Shown piece after piece: positions 23,453 through 31,345 of a stretch of 39,027 nt of DNA; the first letter of the stretch is position 1, and every line of letters begins with the position of its first letter. The stretch covers positions 1 to 39,027 of the forward strand of contig JAWLAT010000040.1 of NCBI GenBank assembly GCA_041395325.1, given 5' to 3'. The position numbers and the translations under genes were made by a program. Under the pieces are notes generated by a model, which was not told where the DNA came from, made no database searches, and saw only the letters and a list, made by a program, of their open reading frames with translations. Origin of the DNA: JAWLAT01 sp041395325. Lineage in GTDB: Bacteria; Pseudomonadota; Gammaproteobacteria; Xanthomonadales; SZUA-5.

Positions 23453-23794
23453 TCAGACCGACGCGGCACCGATTGGTTCCCCGCCCCGGCAATTCTGCTC
23501 GACCCAGTTCAGATAGGCCGGCAAACCGGCGCTGATCGGCACCGCGATGATCTCCGGCACTTCATAGGGATGCAGCGCCTGCAACGCGCTCTGCAGCTGG
23601 GGATAGCCGTCGTTGCTGCACTTGAGCAACAGCAGGCTTTCCTCTGTCGACTCAATGCGCCCTTCCCAGTGGTAGAGCGAGCGAACGCCCGGCAGCACAT
23701 TGACGCAGGCGACCAGATGCTGCTCGAGCAGTGCCGTGGCCAGGCGCTGGGCCTGCTCGGCGGGCACGGTGGTGAAGACGATCAGGGCAGCCAT
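23453..23794 (-). CDS. cutA: CutA divalent-ion-tolerance-type protein
   Basis: CutA is a small, very stable trimeric protein of ferredoxin-like fold, named for divalent cation tolerance; its biochemical role remains unsettled. The 113-residue product has the family segments LIVFTTVPA at the N-terminus, HLVACVNVLPGVRSLYHWEG with the conserved Cys and YxWxG, ESLLLLKC, and HPYEVPEIIAVPI near 75-87. The ATG opens the first beta strand at once. It lies upstream of the DsbD-alpha gene on the same strand, a linkage also seen in enterobacteria. Confidence 0.95.
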   Translation of the reverse strand: MAALIVFTTVPAEQAQRLATALLEQHLVACVNVLPGVRSLYHWEGRIESTEESLLLLKCSNDGYPQLQSALQALHPYEVPEIIAVPISAGLPAYLNWVEQNCRGGEPIGAASV

Positions 23795-23829
23795 GCCCCG
23801 AGGATAGCGGGTTGCTCAGACCGCTGCGA

Positions 23830-24204
23830 TCAGCGCGCGGCGTCCTGCCACAGCGGCGTCCGCATGGGTGTGCGTACCCCCCTCAACATGGCCACCTGCC
23901 CATCGAGCAGCGTCCAGCCACATTCCCGTGCGGCCAGGCTCAGCAGGCGCTGCGCTTCGTCCTGATCGAGCATGCCGTCGAGCAGCAGGGTGAGCTGTAC
24001 CTCATGACCGTCCTGCCGAAACCAGTCGATGCGAGCGGGCGAATCGAAGCTGTCCGGTTGCCAGCCCAGATGCAACCCCCAGGCCCGCAATTCGGACAGC
24101 GCACCGGCAATACGCTGCATCGAAGCGGCCACGCTTTCGTCGTTGCCCTGCTCGCGGCTGAGACAGGCGTGCAGTCGGGTCATGGCGTGCTTGGCTTGGC
24201 GCAT
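23830..24204 (-). CDS. Small protein of unknown function
   Basis: I do not recognise this 124-residue protein. It is soluble, with no signal peptide or membrane segment. A helical N-terminal half (ESVAASMQRIAGALSELRAWGL) is followed by WQPDSFDSPARIDWFRQDGHEVQLTLLLDGML, then LLSLAARECGWTLLDGQVAML. The mixed alpha-beta pattern and normal residue use suggest a genuine gene. ATG 24204 has GGAGA about 9 nt upstream, favouring it over an internal ATG seven codons later. It lies 35 bp upstream of cutA on the same strand, so the two may share a transcript. The 139-bp gap on its upstream side, to eda, shows no further gene or clear promoter. Confidence 0.65.
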   Translation of the reverse strand: MRQAKHAMTRLHACLSREQGNDESVAASMQRIAGALSELRAWGLHLGWQPDSFDSPARIDWFRQDGHEVQLTLLLDGMLDQDEAQRLLSLAARECGWTLLDGQVAMLRGVRTPMRTPLWQDAAR

Positions 24205-24343
24205 TGGGCTGTCTCCACAGGTCTACACCCATGGATCTGCCTCGATGGCTGCAGATCTCTCACTGCCAACTTGAGCTCTAATGTGACGAAGTTCTCAATT
24301 AGCCCCAACTCGGAAGCCTATCTGCAGCGCGAGCCGCTACAGC

Positions 24344-24988
24344 TCATTTCCCGACCAATGCGCCGACACAGGCCTTGGCTGATGCCTCGATGCCCGACCA
24401 GTCGGCCTGACTGATCTGACTACGCGAGGCCAGCCAGGACGCGCCGACACAGCGCACGTTCGGCTCGGCCAGATAGTCGGGCACCTCTGCGCGGCTGATA
24501 CCACCCGTGGGACAGAAGGCCGCCTCGGCAAAGGGGCCGCCCATCGCGCGCAGCCAGGCCAAGCCGCCAACGACCGAGGCCGGAAAGAGCTTGAAGTGGC
24601 TCAGGCCCGCTGCCAGACCGGCCATCAGCTCGCTCGCCGTCGCCACACCGGGCAAGAACGGCAACCCGACCTGTTGCGCGGCTTCGTACAACACCGGCGT
24701 GGCGCCAGGGGAAATGGCCAGTTGCGCGCCGGCGTCGGCCACGCTGCGCAGTTGCGCCGGCGTGGTCACCGTGCCGGCAGCGACCACCACGCCTGGGCAG
24801 CGCGCCGCGATCTGCTCGATGGCCGGCAGGGCAGCTTCGGTGCGCAGGGTAATCTCCAGCAGCGGCACACCGGCCCGCTGTAGACATTCGGCCAGCGGCA
24901 CTGCGTGCTCGACGCGGTCGATCGTCAGCACCGGTACCACCGGTGTCAATGCCAGCATCGACGCGACGCTGCCCTTCCCTGAGCTCAT
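24344..24988 (-). CDS. eda: 2-dehydro-3-deoxy-phosphogluconate (KDPG) aldolase
   Basis: Eda cleaves KDPG to pyruvate and glyceraldehyde-3-phosphate, the last step specific to the Entner-Doudoroff route. The 214-residue class I aldolase shows PLLEITLRT with the catalytic Glu45, AAGTVTTPAQL near 70-80, SPGATPVL near 93-100, and HFKLFPAS with the Schiff-base Lys133. CPTGGI follows near 160. ATG 24988 has a strong AGGAGAG site; the longer frame upstream is the shadow of edd. It is 13 bp after edd, the last gene of the glk-zwf-pgl-edd-eda block. Confidence 0.96.
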   Translation of the reverse strand: MSSGKGSVASMLALTPVVPVLTIDRVEHAVPLAECLQRAGVPLLEITLRTEAALPAIEQIAARCPGVVVAAGTVTTPAQLRSVADAGAQLAISPGATPVLYEAAQQVGLPFLPGVATASELMAGLAAGLSHFKLFPASVVGGLAWLRAMGGPFAEAAFCPTGGISRAEVPDYLAEPNVRCVGASWLASRSQISQADWSGIEASAKACVGALVGK

Positions 24989-25001
24989 GCTTCTCTCCTG
25001 T

Positions 25002-26816
25002 TCAATACAGCACGCTGGCGCCGGCCGATGCCGGTCCGACCTGACGGCGGAAGGCGGCGAACAGCTCCCGGCCCAGGCCGTGGCTGGCCACCGAATCATC
25101 ATGCACGGCCAGCGGCCGACTGGCGAGTTCCTCGGCCGACACCTCCAGTTGCAGGCGTCCGTGTTCGGCATCCAGTTCGATCAGGTCGCCATCACGGACA
25201 CGCGCCAGGGCGCCACCACCGTCGGCCGCTGGACTGACATGGATGGCGGCCGGCACCTTGCCCGAGGCACCCGACATGCGGCCATCGGTGACCAGGGCCA
25301 CTCGTTGGCCTCGATCCTGCAGACTGGCCAGCACCGGGGTCAGGCCGTGCAACTCCGGCATGCCATTGACCGCCGGCCCCTGGAAGCGCACCACCGCCAC
25401 CAGATCGCCCTCCAATTGCCCCTCGCGGAAGGCCCGGCCCAGCGCTTCCTGACTGTCGAACACCCGCGCCGGCGCGCGGATATGCCAGTGGTCCGGATCG
25501 ACGGCACTGACCTTGATCACACCCTCGCCCAGATTGCCGCGCAGCAGTTTCAGGCCGCCACTGGCGGAGAAGGGTCGCTGCAAGGGCCGCAGGACCGATT
25601 CATCGGCCGATTCGGCCGGCGCCTCGCGCCACTGCAATTGCCCATCGATCAACAGCGGTTCGCGCGCCTGACTGAGCAGGTCGTCGGCCCAGACGGTTCG
25701 TGCATCGGCATGCAGCAACCCACCCTGCAGCAACTCACGCAACAGGAAGGCGACGCCGCCGGCGGCGTGGAAGTGATTCACATCGGCACTGCCGTTGGGA
25801 TAGATCCTGGCCAGCAGGGGCGTCACCGCCGACAGGCGCGCCATGTCATCCCAGTTCAACAGCAACCCGACCGCGCGGGCCATCGCAATGAGGTGCAGCG
25901 TGTGATTGGTGGAGCCGCCACTGGCCATCAGCGCGACGACCGCGTTGACGATGCTGCGCTCGTCGATGATCTCGGCGAAAGGACGATAGCCGTCGCGAAT
26001 GGCGCTGGATTCCAGCACCCGCTGCACCGCGGCCTCGGTCAGCGCCAGCCGCAGCGGGCTGCCAGGTGGCACGAAGGCGGCGCCAGGTACATGCAGGCCC
26101 ATCGCCTCCATCAACAGCTGATTGGAGTTGGCGGTGCCGTAGAAGGTGCAGGTGCCGGCGCTGTGATAGGACGCCGCCTCGGCCGCGAGCAGTTCCGAGC
26201 GCGTGGCCCGGCCTTCGGCGTAGCGCTGGCGAATCGCCGCCTTCTCCTTGTTGGGCAGACCGGACGGCATCGGGCCGGCCGGCACGAACAAGGTGGGCAG
26301 ATGGCCAAAGCTGGCGGCGCCAATGAACAGCCCGGGAACGATCTTGTCGCAAACGCCCAGCAGCAACGCGGCGTCGAAGGCATCGTGGGTCAGTGCCACG
26401 GCGGTGGCCATCGCAATCACGTCGCGGGAGAACAGGCTCAGCTCCATGCCGGGCTGACCCTGAGTCACGCCGTCGCACATGGCCGGTACGCCACCGGCCA
26501 TCTGCGCCGTGGCGCGGAACTTGCGCGCCGCCATCCGCAGGATCGCCGGATAGTTCTCCAGCGGTTGATGCGCGCTGAGCATGTCGTTGTAGGCGCTGAC
26601 GATGCCGATGTTGGGCACGGCCAGAGCCTGCAGCGGCGACTTGTCCTCGCCGGCCGCGGCCATCACGTGGGCCAGGTTGGCGCAGGAGAGCCGACCGCGC
26701 GCCGCCCCATCGGGTCGCGCAGCGGCCATGCGCTGCAGATAGTCGTGCCGCAGCTCGCGGCTGCGCTCGACGATGGCCGCCGTCACCTCGGCCACGACGG
26801 GATGAAGCGTACTCAT
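25002..26816 (-). CDS. edd: 6-phosphogluconate dehydratase
   Basis: Edd dehydrates 6-phosphogluconate to KDPG, the first step specific to the Entner-Doudoroff pathway, using an oxygen-sensitive Fe-S cluster. The 604-residue protein belongs to the IlvD/Edd family, with GIVSAYNDMLSAHQPLENYP near 75-94, MCDGVTQGQPGMELS near 117-131, LLLGVCDKIVPG near 153-164 and GTCTFYGTANSNQ near 218-230, whose cysteines are candidates for cluster ligands. Late in the protein, DGRMSGASGKVPAAIHVSPAA is the family C-terminal signature. Length matches the E. coli enzyme (603). The stop is 13 bp before eda and the start 4 bp after pgl, so it sits in a compact operon. Confidence 0.97.
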   Translation of the reverse strand: MSTLHPVVAEVTAAIVERSRELRHDYLQRMAAARPDGAARGRLSCANLAHVMAAAGEDKSPLQALAVPNIGIVSAYNDMLSAHQPLENYPAILRMAARKFRATAQMAGGVPAMCDGVTQGQPGMELSLFSRDVIAMATAVALTHDAFDAALLLGVCDKIVPGLFIGAASFGHLPTLFVPAGPMPSGLPNKEKAAIRQRYAEGRATRSELLAAEAASYHSAGTCTFYGTANSNQLLMEAMGLHVPGAAFVPPGSPLRLALTEAAVQRVLESSAIRDGYRPFAEIIDERSIVNAVVALMASGGSTNHTLHLIAMARAVGLLLNWDDMARLSAVTPLLARIYPNGSADVNHFHAAGGVAFLLRELLQGGLLHADARTVWADDLLSQAREPLLIDGQLQWREAPAESADESVLRPLQRPFSASGGLKLLRGNLGEGVIKVSAVDPDHWHIRAPARVFDSQEALGRAFREGQLEGDLVAVVRFQGPAVNGMPELHGLTPVLASLQDRGQRVALVTDGRMSGASGKVPAAIHVSPAADGGGALARVRDGDLIELDAEHGRLQLEVSAEELASRPLAVHDDSVASHGLGRELFAAFRRQVGPASAGASVLY

Positions 26817-26820
26817 AGCT

Positions 26821-27516
26821 TCAGGGACTCCAGTGAACCTGCAGGGGCGGCATGCCGGCGCGCATCAGATCACCGACAGGCAAGGCCGGGTCGGACGCTG
26901 CTCGATCATAGACGGCCCGCTTGGCTGCACCGGTCATCAGCAACAGGCACTGTCGGGCTCCGGCAATGGCCGACAGGGTCAGCGTCAGCCGAGGGTGCGG
27001 CGCGCCAGCCGGCAAGGGTTCGGGACAGGTCGCCATGACGCGCAAAGCTTGATCGGGAGCCCTGGCCGCGTCACAGCCACGACCTTGTGGAAACAGCGAG
27101 GCGATGTGGCCATCTTCGCCCATGCCCAACAGCAGCAGATCGGGACGTGGCAGTGCTGCGACGACCGCGTTGGCAGCGGCAGCCGCGGCGACCGGTTCCT
27201 CCGCCTCGCCGCGCAAGCCAATCAGCTGCAATGTCGGCCCCACCGGCGCCAGCGCGCGGCGCAGCTGCCCTTCGTTGCTGTCCGCCTCGTCGGTACTCAC
27301 GAAACGCTCGTCGATCACCAGAAAGCGCACGCGATCCCACGGCAGCTGCGCACTGGCCAGGGCCCGATAGACCGGAATCGGCGTCGACCCGCCGGACAGA
27401 CCCACCAGTGCCTCGCCGCGACTGGCCAGCGCGCCGGTGATGGTGTCGTGCATGACCCCCAGCACCGCCGCGCACAGACGCTGACGATCGGGATGAGTAC
27501 GCAGCACCGGTGTCAT
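26821..27516 (-). CDS. pgl: 6-phosphogluconolactonase
   Basis: Pgl hydrolyses 6-phosphogluconolactone to 6-phosphogluconate, between Zwf and Edd. The 231-residue DevB-type protein shows LVGLSGGSTPIPVYRAL near 38-54, VIDERFVSTDEADSNEGQLRRAL near 68-90 and LLLGMGEDGHIASLFPQG near 128-145, the family's substrate-binding signatures. ATG 27516 was chosen because GGAAT lies about 8 nt upstream; an in-frame TTG eight codons earlier is less likely. It ends 4 bp before edd. The 78-bp gap to zwf contains repeats of the GGGCCC/CAGCCCTG type. Confidence 0.94.
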   Translation of the reverse strand: MTPVLRTHPDRQRLCAAVLGVMHDTITGALASRGEALVGLSGGSTPIPVYRALASAQLPWDRVRFLVIDERFVSTDEADSNEGQLRRALAPVGPTLQLIGLRGEAEEPVAAAAAANAVVAALPRPDLLLLGMGEDGHIASLFPQGRGCDAARAPDQALRVMATCPEPLPAGAPHPRLTLTLSAIAGARQCLLLMTGAAKRAVYDRAASDPALPVGDLMRAGMPPLQVHWSP

Positions 27517-27540
27517 GATCGGGATTCCAGCCTTGGACAA

Positions 27541-27594
27541 AGGGTCAGGCGAGCACCCGCTCTCAGCCCTGCCCCATCGGCCCTCAGCCCTGGC
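27541..27594. repeat. CAGCCCTG-type repeat between zwf and pgl
   Basis: CTCAGCCCTG at 27562-27571 recurs at 27583-27592, with GGCCCTCAGCCCTGGCTCAG within the second copy. The words resemble the GGGCCCTGAGCCCTG repeats flanking the P-loop gene at 1436-1515 and 2575-2715. No stable hairpin with a U-tract is seen. It marks the only sizeable gap between the zwf and eda genes. Confidence 0.55.
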
Positions 27595-29049
27595 TCAGTC
27601 ATGCCACTGCGCTCCGAAGGCCTCCAGCATGCGATCGGCAGCGACCGGTCCAGGGGTGCCGGCGGGATAGGCCTTGGGTTCCAGGCCGATCTCATCCCAG
27701 GCGGCGTGAATGCCATCGATCCAGCGCCACGCCGCTTCCAGTTCGTCGCGGCGCACGAACAACGTTGAATTGCCGCAGAAGGCGTCCAGCAGCAGGCGCT
27801 CGTAGGCGATGCGGCGACGCTCGCTGTCGAAGGCTTCGGTCAGCGACAGGTTCAGGGCCACCGGCTTGAGCTGGATGCCGGACAGGCCAGGACGCTTGCT
27901 CATCAGCTGCAGCGTAATGGTCTCTTCCGGTTGCAGGCGGATGTGCAGCCGGTTGGCGTCCATCCCGGCCTGGCTGTCGCCGAAGATGTTGTGGGGCACA
28001 TCGCGGAACTGGACCATGATCTCGGTGCTGCGACGCTCCAGGCGCTTGCCGGTGCGCAGGAAGAAGGGCACGCCCTTCCAGCGCCAGTTGTCGATGTGGG
28101 CCGCCACCGCCACATAGGTTTCGGTGCGACTGCCCTGCACCGCACCCGCTTCCTGCAGATAGCCGGGCACGCTGGCATAACCGGACACCCCGGCGACGTA
28201 CTGCCCGGTCACCGTGTGCTGTCGCGCACTGTGCGCATTGATCGGCCGCAAGCTCTGCAACACCTTGACCTTCTCGTTGCGTACGGCCGATGCCTCGAAG
28301 TCCGAGGGCGGTTCCATGGCCACCAGTGCCAGGGTCTGCAGAATGTGGTTCTGCACCATGTCGCGCAGCGCGCCGGCATCGTCGTAGTAGGACCAGCGGC
28401 CTTCGACGCCCACAGTCTCGGCCACGGTGATCTGCACATGATCGATGGCGTGGGCACCCCAGATGGGTTCGAACAGGCTGTTGGCAAAACGCAGTGCCAA
28501 CAGGTTCTGCACGGTCTCCTTGCCGAGATAGTGATCGACCCGGTAGACCTGCGACTCATCGAAAATCGAGCCGACTGCGTCGCAGATCTCGCGACAGCTG
28601 TCGAAGTCATGACCGATCGGTTTCTCCAGCATCAATCGAGTACTGGGGCGAACCGCGCCGATACCGGCCAGATGACTGCAGATCGGCTTGTACAGGCCGG
28701 GCGCTACCGACAGATAGCAGAGCAGCGGATCAACCTCGAGTGACTGCAGCAACTCGGCCAATGGCCCGTAGGCCGATGCCTCATGCACATTGACGCTGAC
28801 ATAGCGAACCCGCGCCAGGAAGCTCGCCATGGCGCCTTGCCCACGCAGTTCCTGATGCCCAAAGGCCTCCAGCGCTTCGGTCAGGAAGGCGGCGAAGGCT
28901 GCATCGTCGTAGTCGCTGCGCGAACTGCCAATCAGCATCAGTCCATCGGGCAGCAACCCTTCAGCGTGCAGATGAAACAGCGAAGGCCAGAGCATGCGGC
29001 GAGCGAGGTCGCCAGTGGCACCGAACAACAGAAACGCAGGTTTGGCCAT
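27595..29049 (-). CDS. zwf: Glucose-6-phosphate 1-dehydrogenase
   Basis: Zwf oxidises glucose-6-phosphate to 6-phosphogluconolactone, feeding both the Entner-Doudoroff and pentose-phosphate routes. The 484-residue protein has the N-terminal coenzyme motif FGATGDLARR (9-18), the catalytic signature RVDHYLGKE (170-178), and EKPIGHDFDSC at 142-152. Length is normal. ATG 29049 has GAGGA about 5 nt upstream and opens directly into the Rossmann strand; the longer frame reads back through glk and is discarded. It follows glk by 35 bp, presumably in the same transcript. Confidence 0.97.
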   Translation of the reverse strand: MAKPAFLLFGATGDLARRMLWPSLFHLHAEGLLPDGLMLIGSSRSDYDDAAFAAFLTEALEAFGHQELRGQGAMASFLARVRYVSVNVHEASAYGPLAELLQSLEVDPLLCYLSVAPGLYKPICSHLAGIGAVRPSTRLMLEKPIGHDFDSCREICDAVGSIFDESQVYRVDHYLGKETVQNLLALRFANSLFEPIWGAHAIDHVQITVAETVGVEGRWSYYDDAGALRDMVQNHILQTLALVAMEPPSDFEASAVRNEKVKVLQSLRPINAHSARQHTVTGQYVAGVSGYASVPGYLQEAGAVQGSRTETYVAVAAHIDNWRWKGVPFFLRTGKRLERRSTEIMVQFRDVPHNIFGDSQAGMDANRLHIRLQPEETITLQLMSKRPGLSGIQLKPVALNLSLTEAFDSERRRIAYERLLLDAFCGNSTLFVRRDELEAAWRWIDGIHAAWDEIGLEPKAYPAGTPGPVAADRMLEAFGAQWHD

Positions 29050-29084
29050 CGTGTCCTCAATACTGCCGGTATCCCGGCGTGTGC

Positions 29085-30116
29085 TCAGTCCTGTGGCTGG
29101 CCTGGCGCGAACTCCCGCAGCGCCAGTGCAGCCGCCCCCAGTTTGCCCACATGCGGGCGGGTAATCTGCAGCAATGGAGTCGCTTGCAGCAGTGCCGAAA
29201 AGCGCCCCTTGTCCTCGAAGCGCTGACGCAACAGGGGCAGCCTCGACTCGGTCAACAGGTGTGGCAACAGCCCGCCTGCCAGGTACACGCCACCCCAGGC
29301 ACCGTGCAACAGCGCAGCATCGCCGGCAAAGCCGCCCAACAAGGTGCAGAAGTGCTCGACCGCGGTCAGCGCCACCGCCTCGCCCGCCTGGGCTCGCGCC
29401 GACACTTCGGGCGGTTCCAGCCGATCCTCCGGCAATCCCGCTTCGGCACGGCACGCGCCATACAGATTCACCAGACCTTCGCCGCACAGCAGACGCTCGT
29501 AGGAAACGCGTCCGAAACGCGGCAACAGCCGGCGCAGAATGGCCACCTCGGCCTCGGTCTGCGGGGCGAAGCCAATGTGGCCACCTTCGGTTTCGATCAC
29601 ATTGACCTTGCCGTCACTGCAATGCACAGCGGCCAAGCCCAGACCGGTCCCCGGACCGAGCACGATGCGCGGCGCATCCGCGTGACCACCGCCCAGTGGC
29701 ACCGGCCCAATGGCGCGGACGTCTTCCGCGCGCAACTCGGGAACGGCCCAGGCGATTGCGGCGAAGTCATTGATCACCCGCAGCGCCTGCAGGCCCAGCC
29801 GCCGCTGCAGCGCACTGATCGAGAAGCTCCAGCCGTTGTTGGTGAAGCGCACCTCATCACCACGCAGTGCACTGGCCACGGCCAGCACCGCCAGTTCAGG
29901 CCTGCGGCCGTCGGCCCAGCGCGCCAGATAATGATCCAGCGCATCGCCCAGTGAACGGTGCTCGCGCACCTCCAGCGTCTGCAGACAATCCAGCGGCGCA
30001 CCCATGCCCTCGCGCGCCAGTCGCTTGCAGTCAACCAGCGCGAAGCGGGCGTTGGTGCCACCCAGATCAGCGACGAGGCAGTATCGGGCCGTGGCGGCGT
30101 CGGGCGACGGCAGCAT
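29085..30116 (-). CDS. glk: Glucokinase
   Basis: Glk phosphorylates free glucose with ATP to glucose-6-phosphate. The 343-residue protein belongs to the E. coli Glk group rather than the ROK group: phosphate-1 motif ADLGGTNARFAL (16-27), INDFAAIAWAVPEL near 114-127, GPGTGLGLA near 153-161 and EGGHIGFAPQTEAE near 175-188, where the ROK CxCGxxGC zinc motif is absent. It is the first gene of the block running through eda. Its upstream region carries a LacI-type operator overlapping a perfect TTGACA, so the whole block is probably repressed by the divergent regulator. No sugar transporter is encoded in the window. Confidence 0.95.
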   Translation of the reverse strand: MLPSPDAATARYCLVADLGGTNARFALVDCKRLAREGMGAPLDCLQTLEVREHRSLGDALDHYLARWADGRRPELAVLAVASALRGDEVRFTNNGWSFSISALQRRLGLQALRVINDFAAIAWAVPELRAEDVRAIGPVPLGGGHADAPRIVLGPGTGLGLAAVHCSDGKVNVIETEGGHIGFAPQTEAEVAILRRLLPRFGRVSYERLLCGEGLVNLYGACRAEAGLPEDRLEPPEVSARAQAGEAVALTAVEHFCTLLGGFAGDAALLHGAWGGVYLAGGLLPHLLTESRLPLLRQRFEDKGRFSALLQATPLLQITRPHVGKLGAAALALREFAPGQPQD

Positions 30117-30176
30117 CGCTAGTCAAACTCCCGGCTGCCCACACGACAACCTTGATCCGCGCAGGGTGCGATATCA

Positions 30177-30191
30177 TGACAGCGTTGTCAA
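30177..30191. promoter_or_regulatory. LacI-type operator over the glk promoter -35
   Basis: TGACAGCGTTGTCA (30177-30190) is a 14-bp dyad with the central CG and five-base arms TGACA/TGTCA expected of LacI/GalR-family operators; only the inner G/T pair breaks the symmetry. On the minus strand TTGACA (30191-30186) is a perfect -35 hexamer pointing at glk, although no good -10 is seen at the expected spacing. The site lies 61 bp before the glk start and 104 bp before the lacI-type start, so it could control both directions. Confidence 0.65.
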
Positions 30192-30293
30192 CGCGCACTG
30201 CAGCACGAGCGAGGCCCCGTTCAGGACCCGGCCGGCGCGCGCCGTCGGCGTGGCTCTGGCAGAATCGAGTCGACCTGGACGCGAGCTGAATCT

Positions 30294-31325
30294 GTGGCCC
30301 GAATCGAAGACGTTGCCCGACTGGCCGGGGTCTCCATCAAGACCGTCTCGCGCGTGATCAATGCCGAGGCGGGCGTGCGGGAGCCCACTCGGGACCGTGT
30401 CCGGGCCGCGATCGCCGAGTTGGGCTACAGGCCCGACCCCTATGCCCGATCGCTGGCCGGCCAGCGCTCCTTTCTGTTGGCCCTGGTTTACGGAGACGCC
30501 GCCGCCAGCTATCTGATGGATGTGCAGAAAGGCATGCTGGCCGCCTGCGCCGAGCGCCACTACGCCATGATGCTGTGCCCGCTGGACGCACGCAGCCGCC
30601 CACAAAGCGCCTCAATGGGCACGGCGGCCCGCCTGCAGGATGCACTCGGCCGGGCTCGACCCGATGGCCTGCTGTTGACCCCGCCGTTGACCGACGATGC
30701 AGACCTGCATGCGCTGTTGATGTCCACCAATCAGCGCTATGCGTCGCTGTCGCCGTGGCTGGCCAGTCCCGACGGCCACGAAGACATTGGCGCCCGCATG
30801 GACGACACCGCGGCCGTCCACGAACTGGTCCAGGCGCTGATCGAGCGCGGCCATCGGCACATCGGCTACCTGGACGGCCCGCCGGAACATGGTGCCAGTC
30901 ACTGGCGTCGGACCGGCGTGCTGAACGCCCTGGCCCAAGCCGGTCTGGCGTTGCCCGCACAGCGCGTTGCCCAGGCCGATTTCAGTTTCGAATCAGCGCT
31001 CCCGGCGGCACGACAACTGCTCGACCAGTCGCCGCCTCCCACCGCCATCGTCGCCGCCAACGACGACATGGCGGCGGCCGTGCTGCGGGTGGCCTGGGAG
31101 CGCGGCATTCGGGTCCCGGAGGCACTGAGTGTCTGCGGCTTTGACGACAGCCCGTTGTCGCGGCAACTCAATCCACCACTGACCACCATCCGGCAACCGA
31201 CCCAGGACATGGCCCGCACGGCGACACTGGAACTGATCGACCTGATCGGCGGCAGCAGCGAAGGCCACATGCACACCCTGCCCTATCAGATTCAGTGGCG
31301 TGGCACCGTCGCCGACGCCAGCTGA
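30294..31325 (+). CDS. LacI/GalR-family transcriptional regulator
   Basis: The 343-residue protein has the N-terminal LacI helix-turn-helix (residues 1-23, with VSIKTVSRVIN), the hinge-helix region around 45-58, and a periplasmic-binding-protein-like effector domain with GFDDSPLSRQLNPPLTTIRQP near 283-303. It starts at GTG 30294. It is divergent from glk-zwf-pgl-edd-eda and the intergenic operator fits this family, so it probably represses the Entner-Doudoroff block and responds to a sugar or sugar acid. The effector cannot be read from the sequence. It converges with the lipoprotein gene 20 bp downstream. Confidence 0.93.
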   Translation: MARIEDVARLAGVSIKTVSRVINAEAGVREPTRDRVRAAIAELGYRPDPYARSLAGQRSFLLALVYGDAAASYLMDVQKGMLAACAERHYAMMLCPLDARSRPQSASMGTAARLQDALGRARPDGLLLTPPLTDDADLHALLMSTNQRYASLSPWLASPDGHEDIGARMDDTAAVHELVQALIERGHRHIGYLDGPPEHGASHWRRTGVLNALAQAGLALPAQRVAQADFSFESALPAARQLLDQSPPPTAIVAANDDMAAAVLRVAWERGIRVPEALSVCGFDDSPLSRQLNPPLTTIRQPTQDMARTATLELIDLIGGSSEGHMHTLPYQIQWRGTVADAS

Positions 31326-31345
31326 CTCCCTGATCGAGACCATGG

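Noticed and set aside
24507..27038. Plus-strand open frame of about 840 codons
   Set aside because: It is antisense to eda, edd and pgl, which carry clear catalytic motifs. No recognisable protein features.
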